Source: Paragonimus skrjabini miyazakii (Eukaryota > Platyhelminthes > Trematoda > Plagiorchiida > Troglotrematidae). From it: a DNA stretch of 64,000 nucleotides. Position 1 is the first letter of the stretch. Every line of letters starts with the position of its first letter. The notes beneath the pieces are model-generated. The model had not been told where the DNA came from, ran no database searches, and saw only the letters and a list, made by a program, of their open reading frames with translations. Made by a program: the position numbers and the translations under genes. Shown piece by piece: positions 1-12,263 of this stretch. The stretch covers positions 97,963 to 161,962 of the forward strand of contig JTDE01001087.1 in assembly GCA_014338405.1 (NCBI GenBank), in the 5' to 3' direction.

Positions 1-3000
1 CAGTGGTATGTAAATTTTCTGTAAACGCTTTCAAAAATCTCCACAAGTTAATCAGCGGGCAAGTAACTTGTGCTTACAAATCGTTGCTCATATTGCCAAA
101 AGAAATCAAGCCGGAAAGTTGTGGAAAGCGACGTAACACGAGCATGACCAATGCATGGTTTGGAGTAAAACAGATTGAGCAAGAGTAAAATGTGTGTTTA
201 CAAGATTTGTTTGTATTCGACGGAACAGGTTGGGCAGCTGCATATGAACGGCCAGTCTCAATAGATAAGTAACGCAACGCAGTTTTGAACTAGATAATCC
301 ACCTCAATCAGATAGGTTGGGAAATTGTACATAGAGCGTTTATGACAGTTACCTCGTCTTGGCATCAAGTTGGCTACCTTCTCTGGAGTAGTTTAACAGG
401 TTGAAGGAAATCTAATTTTTAAAACAAAGAAATCAATCCTTTGAGTTTGGGGCTACCATGTTTTGTGAACAACTAAACAAACTAGGCTTGGGATATGTTT
501 ATAATTATAACTACAAAAAAGTTCATGCGAAAAATTGTCGTCATTCATGCCGATCACAGCAAAAGGCTGATTGCTTCCGAAAACTTTTGAAAGTGTCGTT
601 GCAAGAAAGACTGGAAAGATACAAATAACTTGAAGACCCATTGGTAGAAACTAATCAGCAACTCTGTACAATAAAGTTTCCTTTGAAGATGTAGGTAATT
701 ACGTCAAACCACCTAATAACTAGCTATCATAGTGGGTGTGAAAACATCACTGCTCACCGAGAACAACTGTCTTCCGGAGCATGAATTTTAACGAGCCCTA
801 TCTAATTAAGGCAGTTTTACTCACTTTTGCAGCAACGGCCGCTTGTGTAGGAGTACAGTACTGTTGGGTTTTACATGTTCGTTTTATTTTCGCAACGTAA
901 TCAATTTTCACTCTGGTTATTATTGGATCATCCCTTTGGGTACGCGCTTAACTGCTTGACCAACAACCAGGAAATAGAATATATGCGGCAACAGCGTTTA
1001 GTGGAGGACGAGTCGGGTGAAAATTAGGCCACATGGGCTCTAAATTTTTAGGGCGGAATAATTAACATACGTGGCCGACAAGACGCATAGCAAATCAAAC
1101 GAGACGATCATATATGACAGTTAAAGCGTCAAACCGAACCACGTTAAGGGAAACATCAGAAAGTAAACCTGAGAAAACGGTTTAGACGACGTACAGTCGT
1201 TCGATTGCACGGCTATAGTCTGATTAACTGGGTGAACTAATATAGATCAATCAATCGATATGATGTGATTCGTCCTGGCTGCTTCGTTATGAAGCACGCC
1301 ATCTAACAGTTAACTAAACGGTATACGGGAATGACGACGATGCGATTGACATGCATTTATCAAGCACTTGACGTTCATTTGAGGAATTATTCAAGTCAGA
1401 TTCATATAATACACGTCCGCTCACTGTCCACCATAATGTTATCACCAACTCACCCGAACGTTATTGTTAGTTGCTGTCGTTCAGTTCTTTTTCTATAAAA
1501 CCTTTTCGGTTACACCATTGTGTTATTAAATATATACTTTTATACATTTATTGTGTACGATCATATCATGACTACACACAACTTGTCATCCCTAATTATT
1601 TAACATGCAAGACTGACCTAACGAGATTTCCAACTATACACAAGTTATAACTATGATTCCACTGATCGACTCACAATAACCATGAAAGAAAAGGCTCTTT
1701 CCCGGTTACAACGAAAACCAGCGGTATCCAGACGAGTGTTTTCTTGTATGTATTATGGTAGGTATCAGTAAGCTGTTATGTTGGGTGCACAATTAAGTGA
1801 GGATCTTTTACCACTCGCTTCCTATCTATTTTCCACACTCACGGTATCATGGCGACAACAGTCAGGTAATCAACTTGTAACTTGCCTTTCATCTCGTCTA
1901 CATGAGTTGTCGTGGTCAGAAATGGACAAACCCGATCCAACATCCTAAAGTGAGTAGGGTAAGCAGATTTTTAATAAGTGATAAAAGGTAATCCTAGATG
2001 TGGACAGCAGTTGGATCTAATGAACAAACTGTCAATGGGAGAAACTGAAAACTCTTTCATTTGGAACCGCTTGGCCAACCTCGGACCATGATGCCTGGTA
2101 CTGACGTTCTGCATGATCCGGTTATACACCACTTTTACCCAAGACAACAAGTGTCATTCCACTGTCCCATACAACTTCTCTCCGGTTTCGCCCCTGTTAA
2201 GTACTTTCACTTCAGTTTGTTCATTCCACTAAGTTGCTTTCGTGCAACTGCGAAGCATTTGCCTTCTGGAGCAGCGGAACGTCTGTGTTCCCTAACATGT
2301 TTGTTCTTTGCTGTTAAACTCAGAACTCTTTGTTGAGAAGTTGAAAATTGAATCCGGATTAAGTATCTCAAATAATCTGACATCCCAAGAGGTCGTCAAC
2401 ACATGGTAGCATATTTTCACACGTTAACATACTTGTTCTAACAGACTGCATTAACTGTGTTGACTTTCCACGTAAAATGGACATGTCAACAGAATTGTCA
2501 TTTTGACCTACCAAATGTTATTTCAGCCCGTAAACCCAAAAAAATCAATTTTTACTCTTGGTCAAAGTCGTGGTCCCATTGGTAACTAGATGAAACACCA
2601 ATAACTGGTCAGTCGGTTGACATTCAAACAACCCTTCTTGGGTGTGAAGGTATTTCCAAGCTGGAACACCTGATATGAATTTATCGTGTTGGCCTCAATA
2701 TTAGGCACATATTAACAAAAGAATGATTTATAAACATCTCGGGTTTTTGAGCAGCATTGAGATTTGGGATTGATGAATGACCCATGGTGCACTTGCCGAT
2801 AAGTCAATGTCTGTTGAAGCGCGTTTGCTTCACGCTTGGTTACTTATGTCTAGGTTATATGTATGTTTCTATATTTTTGTTTCATATCGCAATACTGCTC
2901 CCTACTCATGTGTTCTTTTCCCCTTGTGAAATGAACATGTTTAAATGATTTTTTCTTTCCCTCTCAACACAATTAATAGCGCCTGACACAGAATCAAGTG

Positions 3001-3485
3001 TGCATGACCACTTCAAGTAACATCCAACATGTAAAATATAGACGCTGGCAATTAAGTGTTTAAACATTGTTCGTTGACAGTCATCCGCTGCTATACAGAC
3101 TAAATCTCAAAATTCTACCCATCTTTCTAAAGTTTTAGTATAACACTATTGTGAAAACTGTAATTTCAGGGTAGATTTAAGAGATCCTGATCCTAACGGA
3201 ATTCCATGAAGCAGAAACCTTAGAAGATGTAGACATATCAGTGGCGGTCACTCCCGTGGGACTAAAGAAAGGGAGCCATTTCGGCGTGGAAACAGTAAGA
3301 GTGAAACAGAAATCTTTAGACTGAACTACCCCCAGAAACGTGCCTACGTAACACAGGGAATAACCCCCCCCCGATTAAATATGCACTAATTATTTTGTAG
3401 TTAGCATGAAGTTTCAAGGCGACTCGCTTGTTATACTACGTTTGGCAGACTTCATACCTTAGATGAAACCCACTTGTGAAAGTTC
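1..3485. other. gene-free stretch
   Basis: No open frame here looks like a gene. The longest, a 91-codon frame at 2061-2336, resembles no family I know. A run of nine C residues lies at 3364-3372. The rest is unremarkable AT-rich sequence, consistent with intron or intergenic DNA of a repeat-rich animal genome. The protocadherin exon at 25383-27869 is transcribed towards this region, so it may be intronic; no further cadherin exon was recognised. Confidence 0.5.
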
Positions 3486-3569
3486 TGGGGCTAGGCTGGA
3501 TTCGGACCAGCGACGGAAACAGCTAGCTCAAACTCGGTAAGCGTTCTACCGCCTGAGCTAGGAAGCCAC
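3486..3569 (-). repeat. tRNA-like SINE head or tRNA pseudogene
   Basis: Read on the minus strand this is tRNA-shaped. It has an A-box-like string TAGCTCAGGCGGTAG near the 5' end, and a T-arm CGCTGGTCCGAATCCAGC (plus strand about 3496-3513) whose outer bases pair, followed by CCTAGCCCCA. The 5' acceptor strand (GTGGCTTC) does not pair properly with the 3' side, and the anticodon arm is not a clean 5+7+5 structure. It is therefore a degenerate tRNA-derived repeat rather than a working tRNA gene. It is the same type as the tRNA-like arm at 3842-3923. Confidence 0.5.
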
Positions 3570-3790
3570 GGCGGGAGCTCGGAAATTTAACATTTGGAAT
3601 CGGTTATCCGCTCGTCTCATTGTCTCAAATGAAATTCACCAGATCGTCCAGGGGATCGACTTTCCCGGCAAGAATAATTGATCGGTTCAGGCTTGAATCC
3701 ACCAACGCCGCTGTTGAGCAAGAAAATTGTGTTACTTATGAGTAGTGTGGCAAATTTCTTAATTTAGTTGAGACCCGATGGCGAAAAAAC

Positions 3791-3923
3791 GGCTTCGGCT
3801 GGATTCGAACTGGCGACATGTGACATTTCGGAAGTCACGGCGCGACTTTGTAGTTCGGATGGTAGAGCGCCTGACCTGCTCAGACAGGCTGGTTTTGTCG
3901 CTGGTTCGAGTCCAGCTGAAGCC
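3791..3923. repeat. inverted pair of tRNA-like T-arms (tRNA-derived repeat)
   Basis: Plus strand 3897-3923 carries a perfect tRNA T-arm (GCTGG, TTCGAGT loop, CCAGC), preceded by an A-box-like region GTAGTTCGGATGGTAGAGCG at about 3850-3869. So 3842-3923 reads as a tRNA-like head on the plus strand. The sequence 3791-3817 is the reverse complement of the same T-arm and acceptor end (23 of 27 bases match), so a second tRNA-like 3' half faces the first. The pair can fold into one hairpin with an approximately 80-nt loop. The duplicated bases in the anticodon arm argue against a functional tRNA. Confidence 0.5.
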
Positions 3924-4357
3924 CAGTATTTTGCAATTGGGTCACATCATCCGTTATCACTTTTCACATGAAAATTGTCCAGGTAGGCTTGTAACCCCAG
4001 CCGTGATAAGCCACGTGCTACCATAAACGTGAATAGCTAATATCCGCATTTTGCAACTTATAATTTGGATAAAGTGTTACACTTGCATAAATGTAACCAA
4101 GAATGCTGTCGTCAGAAGACGGTCAGATCATGGTTAGTCAACTAAGCTAGTGGCAACATTCTGGTCTGCAAGTAGTACACTTGAGCCAAAATATTAGAAT
4201 GCCTCGCTGAATTTCTGACACATAATATGTTTTGAAATGTGAATCAAGTGAACTAGAAACATCACAAAATTCAGAGAAAGTAAGTTTTGATCAGAAATCG
4301 CGAATTCGTATGAGGTGAAAATAGGTTAGAATTGTTTCGAAAAAAATTAGGTACCCC
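3924..4357. other. gene-free stretch before the gap
   Basis: No gene, tRNA-like box or clear repeat was seen. The last nine bases, AGGTACCCC (4349-4357), recur immediately after the gap. Confidence 0.5.
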
Positions 4358-4457
4358 NNNNNNNNNNNNNNNNNNNNNNNNNNNNNNNNNNNNNNNNNNN
4401 NNNNNNNNNNNNNNNNNNNNNNNNNNNNNNNNNNNNNNNNNNNNNNNNNNNNNNNNN
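4358..4457. other. assembly gap of exactly 100 N
   Basis: One hundred N bases, the conventional filler for a gap of unknown size. The same nine bases AGGTACCCC lie on both sides (4349-4357 and 4458-4466). The open frames that run through this stretch on the minus strand consist largely of X and are not genes. Confidence 0.99.
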
Positions 4458-4899
4458 AGGTACCCCATATCTGAATAACAGACGACACTGACAAAAATAT
4501 TCGCATGCCAATGGATTGGATTGTATGGATTGGTGTACAGATTGCCATAAAATAAAAGGCAGTAAAATGTCAAATATATATCACTCTACAGTTTTCGTTC
4601 TCCGACTTGTATTCTCATGTGGATTAAGTGACCGAATACTTTAAGATTAGAGACCCAGCTACTTACAGTCAATGGCTTTTCAGCTGCTAGCAGCAAACGA
4701 CCTGTAAAACATGAAGTTCAGAGGCCTTACCAGTGTAGATGTTTTTATTGCTGCCGCCAAAGTTGTTGTGAGTTCCTGAAGGTATGTGTCAACAGGACGA
4801 GACTTCTTTACTGCTTTCATTCGTGATCTTCATACTTGGTTGTTTAAACACATCCAAATGTGCAAACGGTCGGTCCCAGTGGTCACCAGCAAAGTGGTG

Positions 4900-4932
4900 G
4901 ACCGCCGTTTCGGCCTAATTGAGTCTGATCAA
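4900..4932 (-). ncRNA. degenerate hammerhead ribozyme core
   Basis: Minus-strand order: TTGATCA in place of CUGAUGA (plus 4926-4932), a short stem-loop with one mismatch (GACT / GGCC), then CGAAAC, a four-base loop GGCG, and GUC (ending at plus 4900). This gives the A15.1-U16.1 and C-G pairs of a minimal helix III. Helix I pairs at its first, third, fifth and sixth positions. Two substitutions in the invariant box should abolish activity. It is the counterpart of the better-kept core at 17209-17241. Confidence 0.45.
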
Positions 4933-5064
4933 CTCAACGCATGCAAGAGGATCTATCTCACGCCCCGTGAATTAACGGCAGATTGTAGTCCAAGCAGGTA
5001 TCTACTAGATCACAAGGTCACGGTCATCGGGGTTGCAGGATGGTTTGTGGATTGATCCCCTTGA

Positions 5065-5130
5065 CCGTTGCGTTTCCTCTCGTTCATAGGCTGAAATCGA
5101 TCAGCCTGTAAGCGAGAAGAAGCGCAACGG
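5065..5130. repeat. imperfect hairpin at the SINE 5' end
   Basis: CCGTTGCG (5065-5072) pairs with CGCAACGG (5123-5130). Further in, CTCG pairs with CGAG and AGGCTGA pairs with TCAGCCT around a short loop. The equivalent hairpin in the other SINE copy is at 17011-17078, with the inner AGGCTG / CAGCCT stem conserved and the outer stem decayed. It is a constituent part of the SINE. Confidence 0.7.
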
Positions 5131-8100
5131 CTGAGGAAACTAACACTCAAGCATATATATCCCCACACATTTGCCCAAAAAGTTCAGGTTGTGTGGGAAA
5201 AACTGAACGAGTACCTTCATGTCTCAATGTTGTCATATCTTCGTTTGCAACTAAAGAATTCAGGCATTACATGAGAATTTTGCAAAATGCAAGCTTGCTG
5301 GTTTTTAAATTAACTGCGTGTGCTGAAGGTCTATTTCAGGGGTATACGGCATATTTTGTAAACTTTCAACTAAGGTTTGAAAATAAGTTCACATTTCTTG
5401 GTGTAACTGATATTATAGCAATCGGGTGAAGCCCCTCTTCTAATTTTGCAAACCATGCTATAAACTGCGAATGTGACTAGCAGTAAACCCGAGTTATGTT
5501 CACACTGTAGTTTCATTCAACCGCGCACAGCACTCCTGTGTCTACATTCAGTGTAGATAAACCATACTACTAAACCTTGATTATTAGGGTAAAAACGGAA
5601 AGACCGTGCTGCAGTAGTGAACGCACTGAGATAAAATTTCTTAGCACGACTTGAAATATAAACGCCCACTTGGCAACAGGGTAGTTTACTAGCCGGCATT
5701 TAAGTCCACGATCAGTTACTTAAAACCGGGTATCAAAGATAATTCATTAGGTGGTGAAAGCTGGAAGCGTGCATGTGGTAATAGTAGCTGATGTTCATTA
5801 TTGGTTGGAACAGACGCAATCTAGAGCCTATCAGCAAAGCCAGACATTCTGTCCAATAACCAGACGAGGTGAAGATCAAATTATGTTATGTTTCGACAGG
5901 TATCGGCAAGCACGATGACCAAGGCCGTACTACTAATTAACACGCGAGAAACGACCAGCAAACCGTACATCGCTAGATGAAGATCCAAAACTAAAGTCAC
6001 AAAAATGGCGCGCTATTCAATGATACAACACAAGAAACCGATATAAAGGAATAAGCGAACCGGTTCCTCAACAGGCTTTTTACCTATTGTAAACATAGCT
6101 AGCTGTAAACGGGAGTATATTTTGCTCGAAGCCCGGTCTAGGTTTGTGATTTCACGGAGAGCCAATTATTAATTATGGTTTCAAGAGGTAATCAACATTC
6201 CATGAGTACAGTTAAACCGGAGACTAAGATATCATCCGAGTGGTTATTCTTAGACCTTGGAAGAGTGCCCACCAGCTGATCTAGTCTTGCATCAGCTATG
6301 ATGGTTTCTTGCACATAACACGTTATAAATATCACATCCAGCCTTACCGTATTCGGACTACGCAAAAATTACGTTCCAACGCCACAACTGATATCGAACT
6401 GCTCTGTAATCAACCTAACCCAACGGTTATATTTACCGCTCTTTTTTCACCAGTACAGTGATATCCCGATTGAGTGGTGCTGTGTATTTTCTAACCATAA
6501 ACACCACGTTGATCTTCTGCCATTTGAAAGCACTTTAACCCCAAAATTAGAGTTTAGGCACAGATGTTGGGAAAGAACGTCACAAGATCCTATTTCTCCA
6601 GTGGAAATTTTACAATTAAGACAGACATTCTCTAGATGCCGAGCTGTGGAATGCATTAGACCACCTCTTATCACACTCACTAAACCTGCTATTAATTGTA
6701 AAATCAGGTGTAGTGGGAATAGGCAGTTGGGGTTGGATGAGGTTAACCGGCATTGCTACTCAATACTTACTTGCACTGCTGGGTTATTTTAGCAGCATCT
6801 ACCAATGGGAGAGAGAAAAAACGGTTAAATGAACACTGAACCACCAGACCTCATTTCATTGGAGATTTTTCTGAAATAAGTATCATAACTGCAGTGTTTA
6901 AATTTAAAGTGAGCTAGATTTGAAAATAATTAACGTTCACCAGTGCATTTTAACACACTGAACTTACGGAAGAGTTCACTCGTCTTGTCTGAAAAGAATG
7001 CCTTGTTGTGAGCAGAAAAATGATTAATACTATAAGTAGCTCCCTGGAAAACTCAGCATATATTTTTTCTCACCGTTATGACCACTACAATTTGGGCGGA
7101 AACAGTTATTACTAGTAATCTGTGCGGTGCACTGCTAAATAGATTGTTTTTCAAGAAAACTAAGATGCGATATTTAACGATTATTTCTGGCCAGCGACGC
7201 AAAATGTTTTTGAGCTATGGTCTGTGCAAACTGAAGAATAACTTTTAAGGTGACTGACATTCAGAGAAGAATACTTAGTGGATTCAGAATTTTGCTAATA
7301 GGTCATCACCGGAAAAATTTAATGGACAGATGTCGTGTTATTTGCAGAGGAACATTGATCAGCTTAATAAACATTTCTCCGAGCTTATACTAGAAAATCG
7401 AAATACTCCTTGGCGAACCTTAAGTGTTTCATTTGGCCTTGGTTGTTCAAAGCTGCCTTGGTTTATGTTATCATTTACTTGAGCCTTCCATTTTGCAATA
7501 AAACACGTGAATACTTTGATACAACTTTCCAGTAGATTCCTTGCGAAAGAACATTGCAGTCTTCTACGAATGTGGGATGCAGTAAACCGTCCTATGATTC
7601 GGTGGTTGGCTTTTAAAGCCACCGTCATGCGATATGAGAATAAACGCGATATTCGTAGTTTACAAAAGTGCTAAAGCCAAGATCTTTACAGCATTCTGTA
7701 AAACTGGTATAATTAACCCTCCCTTGCTGACTATAAACGTCAGTATTCTTCTTTTAGGTGTTCCCACAGTTATCGAAATTTTGAATATCTTGTTATGGTG
7801 CAGCGCAGCGAAAAGAAATTCACTATAATGGAAGACAAAAATGAATGAATTGTTTATTTTATTCCATGGAATCACTAAGATATTGATACAAAATACTAAC
7901 TCAGCTTGTTTACAACTGTACCCCAAGGTTAATTCGTACAATACATTTGATCAACTGATGATTCCCTGCCTAACTGAAGTTTTATATCCATTGTCATAAC
8001 AGTTGAAACTGGTACACCATGAGTAATATGTGATTACCTTCTCGGCCATTTTCTGACAACCTATGAATGTATTTTATCCGAACGAACATAAAAGCGTAAT

Positions 8101-11100
8101 TTATAGAATAAGGTGTTTTCATTCAGTAGTCAGCAAGTGCTGGAAATTTGTTAAGTTCTAACATTCGTTCATAATTCAGTCAAGCGATTAAATTAAAACT
8201 TGTAACAAGCACTCCTTTCTGTTCAACTTGTGCACAAAAGAGGGGAACCAAACAGGAAGAAAGGAACAAAAGCATCTGGAAAACATAAACTAACATTTCT
8301 GAATTAATCTTTCTTGAAAAACACAAGAATTGTTACCAGACCAACTATGTCAGTCTTTAGAACCTGTGTGCAAGATTATCATATGTCTGCGGTTAGAACA
8401 CTGTAGACAGCTTGGATATGTTTAATCAATCATATATGGCATTGTTAAAAATTGAACATTTTTCTTGAAAGCCGACGCACTGAAGTGAAGATCAGGATGT
8501 TTAGAAAACTGTTGCTAAAAATGTTATCACGTTAGCCGATGTAAACTACAGGTGGCTTATGTAATCAGCTAAAAAGATTTGGAGGACGGTCCCATGAAAA
8601 AACATGAGTACAAAAATGTATACCACTGAACCTTTACGGTCTACTGTAATAGTATATTCTCGGATTTTTACTCAGAGTGTTTTCAGGCTGTTGTGTATGA
8701 AAGATGAATGAACACTGTATTTCAGGTTTATTTGCGTCGAAGTTTGTCTTCTGTTTGAAAAATACCTAGAACCGAAGTAGGGTTCGGTAAGAAACAGACA
8801 GTCTTAGTGCCAGTCTGTCAGTATACAAACGAAGACGTTGTACTGTCGGAATACTGACGCATTGGTTAATTACGGTTTAGTGACTGTATATCACATTAAG
8901 TTGATACTATAGCTCTGTGGAAAAACGGACAGCTTCACATTTATAAAAGAACCGATTAAGAAATAGTTTCACCAGGACAATTTTGTGAGATTTCGAACGA
9001 GCGCCATAATCACCCAGTTCTCATTAAATACTCTAAACTTTCACAGGCAAAGTAAGGTCCCCCAGGTATTTCTCAATAAACACGGTCTTATGATTTGTTC
9101 CGTTTAACAGCGAGTGTTGTTCGAAGTAACCACTGCGTTTGTGAGTCGTTTTATTAGGTGGTGACGTTTAGTGCGGATCGTTTTCCTATCTGTTTTGTCT
9201 ACCATCGACATCATAATAAATTAACATCCACTATCTCCTAAGCAACCGATCCATTATGTACGTTTATCTGTTAGAAGCCTACATTCTTCTGAGATCCGAA
9301 TTTTCAGTCCAAAGAACATCGGCGCACTCAAACTTGCTGAAAAAACGGGACTGGACGCGCACCGGTTTCACAACAAGTCAAGGGAAAAGTGACTGGTCTG
9401 CATCTGGCACCTAATCAACCCGATGTTCACTTAAAGCATCTGGACTGACCATCAACCTTTCTTTTCATATGCACTTTTATTGTCCGGTGATATTCGTGCG
9501 CTTCAGAAAGACTGCAGCATATATTCTCTCGCTCTGGCGTTGACTTACAGTTTAGCAAAAACGGGCAACTGAAATTAACTAAGTATTCACACTGCGAGCT
9601 TTCGTTTGCATTAAAATAAGCTGTATTATACGGCAAATCACTTATTTAACTTTTCTTCGATTGATCTCAATCAAGATTATTGACAAACATGGACCTTCTA
9701 CGATTTCACTTAAATCATGATAGGTTGAATTTAAGGGACATATAATCATAAATGAAAACTGAACCAAAAATCTGAAAGCGAACGTTTAATTATGTTATTT
9801 ATTAAAATCGTCTGAATTCCTGTTGCCAGCAAAGGATTAGAACACCCCCGGTGGCTCATCCAGAACACGAAAAAATGACCAACTGCTTGCAAGTTCTGGT
9901 CATCAGGTCACTGCACACTTACAAATTAAAAGTTACATGTTGATCTACTGTGTATTTAAAAAATACGTACAATAATTTTGTTGAATTATCTTCAGCGCAT
10001 TCATTTTCTTCGTGGCTGGCCATTACGTTAGAAATAATTTAAGTGGCGACTGCGATAGATGTGGACACATAAGGGCTTCCTCGGACTGCTTACTTAAGAC
10101 AATTTGGTTTGCCATAGAAGAATCAGTAGACACGTAATTCCTCAAGAATAGCAATCAGTCGTTCTATTTTTATAGCCCAACCAGTTCTGCGTACTTTACT
10201 CGTCTCATACAACCTATTCAAAATGGGTTTACTGAGGGATAAACATTGAGATGAAATTGGCTGAAGGTTGGCACGTTGACGTTATGAAAGATAAATTGCG
10301 GTTCCATTCGACAACGTTGGATGTTTGTCAACGACATTCCCACAATACAGATGAGAAGTAGTTCAGCTTATCTATGTGCTACAATCTGACAAACTAAAAT
10401 ATGGGCTGGTTTTGTTCCACCACGCCATCAGCTAGTGAAACTGAAGTTAGTTTCTACTATACATTTAACTACATTCAAAACTACTGTTTTCAAAATCCAA
10501 TTAGCAAGTGGATACAACACGAGAAGACACCTGAGAAGTGGTGCTTCAACTTAGGTCCGATTTTTACTACTAGTCACTAAAACAATGCTTACTGAGACGC
10601 CTATCGCAGCAAGTTGTCTGTATCACTCCAAGCAATTGGGTTCCCAGGCAGTTTATATCTGAGATAGTGCATCGGGTTTGGTATAGAGTGATGTAATGAA
10701 GAGAATACATGTTTATTAGACCCGTACGAGCTGAGAACTGTAAACAACCTTGTAGACGTTTGCCGAAGGATATGTAGTCAAAGATCCAAACATGTCATAA
10801 AACTCAGGTCTTACAGAGTAAATCAAAGCGCAGTCTATCGGAAATGTCCACTCAATGAAAATTTGCACATGCACTGTTGTGTGTAATGATGAGACCAATG
10901 GCACCCAGTTAACTGGGTTCATCAGCAGCTGCATACTGATTGTTTATTGGATGATGTTGTTTAAAACAACTCATTTGAGTGTGTATTTGATGTTAATAAT
11001 TGAGTAGTTCAAACCGTGGTTGGGGAATACTAAGAGGAAAATCAGTTAGACTCATTGAGGTTACTGTTCAGTGAAAACCGGCAGAGTAAACGCCACCCTG

Positions 11101-12214
11101 TTTTCAAGAATGTCCAAATACACTAGGATCAAGTTGTTCGGCTTAAAATTTTGTTCTACTGTCTTTCTCGACGGATAAATGAAGTACTTGATCCTCTGTA
11201 CTATTCATTCCGACGAATACTTTCAGTGATAGAACAGTGCACAGGTCTTATAACCTAATGTTCGGCGCATGCTTGTGTGCACTTTCGCCTGGTGTTTCGC
11301 AGCGGAAAATGTACTAAACTGAACCTATGCAACTGTAAACAGTGGCACAGAGCATCGTCCGGCCTGGCCAAAATTCTGATTGGGAACTTCGACATCAAGA
11401 TTGCCTACTGTACATCTATCGGACACCCATCAAACAGTTTACTGAACTGACCTAGGCAAGGTCGCCTGCACAGTTTTGAGCAAGAAACCGAGGACAATTT
11501 AACAGCAATAAGGTGCGTACTGACCATGTGGACCAAAAGCGTTTGCCGAGGAAACGTTCGACAGTATCACTATTCTGGTGTTGTTAACGATCGGTTTGTT
11601 TTACTCTCATCAGCCAATAACGAGTCACAATTCACCAAGTGTCTGTAATCAAACTTTTCTACTATTGTAAAATTGTGAACAAGGTCAACTTGCAAGTTAT
11701 TACAAGCAGGCGTACATTAACCAGATGACTCGATTTCGGCAAGATGTGTTGATCACTGTCTCACTGATGAAACAGTCAATCATAGCGACAAAATTCACTT
11801 AATAAATTACCACAAAATTAATCACCTTGTAAAGGTTACAGGCATTCATAGTTAGTTAATTGAATTTTGTAGTGATTCTTAAAGATCTAGAACAAGCACG
11901 ATTGCTTCCCTTTGTGAATGAAATCTAAATTTGGTGCAACCCAGTAAACTAAACATTTTCGGATTTGTGCAAAAAATCTCAATATCACTGTTTAAATTCA
12001 GACACAACCGTACAATTTAGCTTGATATCAATGGATACGTTCACTTCGTGAACAGAACATGTTTAGAAATTAAAGTAATTTCTGATAAATGGAGACACTA
12101 CTTAGAAAACGGATGCACACCCTATCTAGAAAATTAGCTACACATTGCTTGCAAATCCCTACCGGTAAACCTCGTTTCACATACCTTGTCGCTGGCGCTG
12201 TGAAGGAACATGGG

Positions 12215-12216
<2 letters not shown>

Positions 12217-12260
<44 letters not shown>
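12217..12260. repeat. AT dinucleotide microsatellite
   Basis: About 22 uninterrupted AT units. A 68-codon minus-strand frame across it reads as alternating Ile and Tyr and is an artefact of the repeat. Confidence 0.97.

Positions 12261-12263
<3 letters not shown>

Larger units (their letters stand above)
4861..5140 (-). mobile_element. tRNA-derived SINE with hammerhead remnant, copy 1
   Basis: This 280-bp stretch, read on the minus strand, aligns end to end with 17001-17280 on the plus strand, which is also 280 bp. In element orientation the order is an imperfect hairpin (plus 5065-5130), a Pol III A-box-like string TGATCTAGTAG, a degraded B-box region, a hammerhead-like core (plus 4900-4932) and a closing segment ending GACCGTTTGCA. 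Relative to the other copy, the A box has one substitution, the B box is lost and the core CTGATGA has become TTGATCA, so this copy looks old and inactive. The arrangement of Pol III promoter plus hammerhead resembles schistosome Sm-alpha SINEs; this is an inference from architecture, not a database match. Confidence 0.7.

Noticed and set aside
3842..3923. A working tRNA gene
   Set aside because: The T-arm and D-arm look right, but the anticodon stem contains extra bases and the acceptor stem has a mismatch and wobble pairs; a tRNA-derived repeat is more likely.
11590..11625. Minus-strand hammerhead core (CTCATCAG at about 11607)
   Set aside because: The reverse complement has CTGATGAG but no CGAAA and no stem II.
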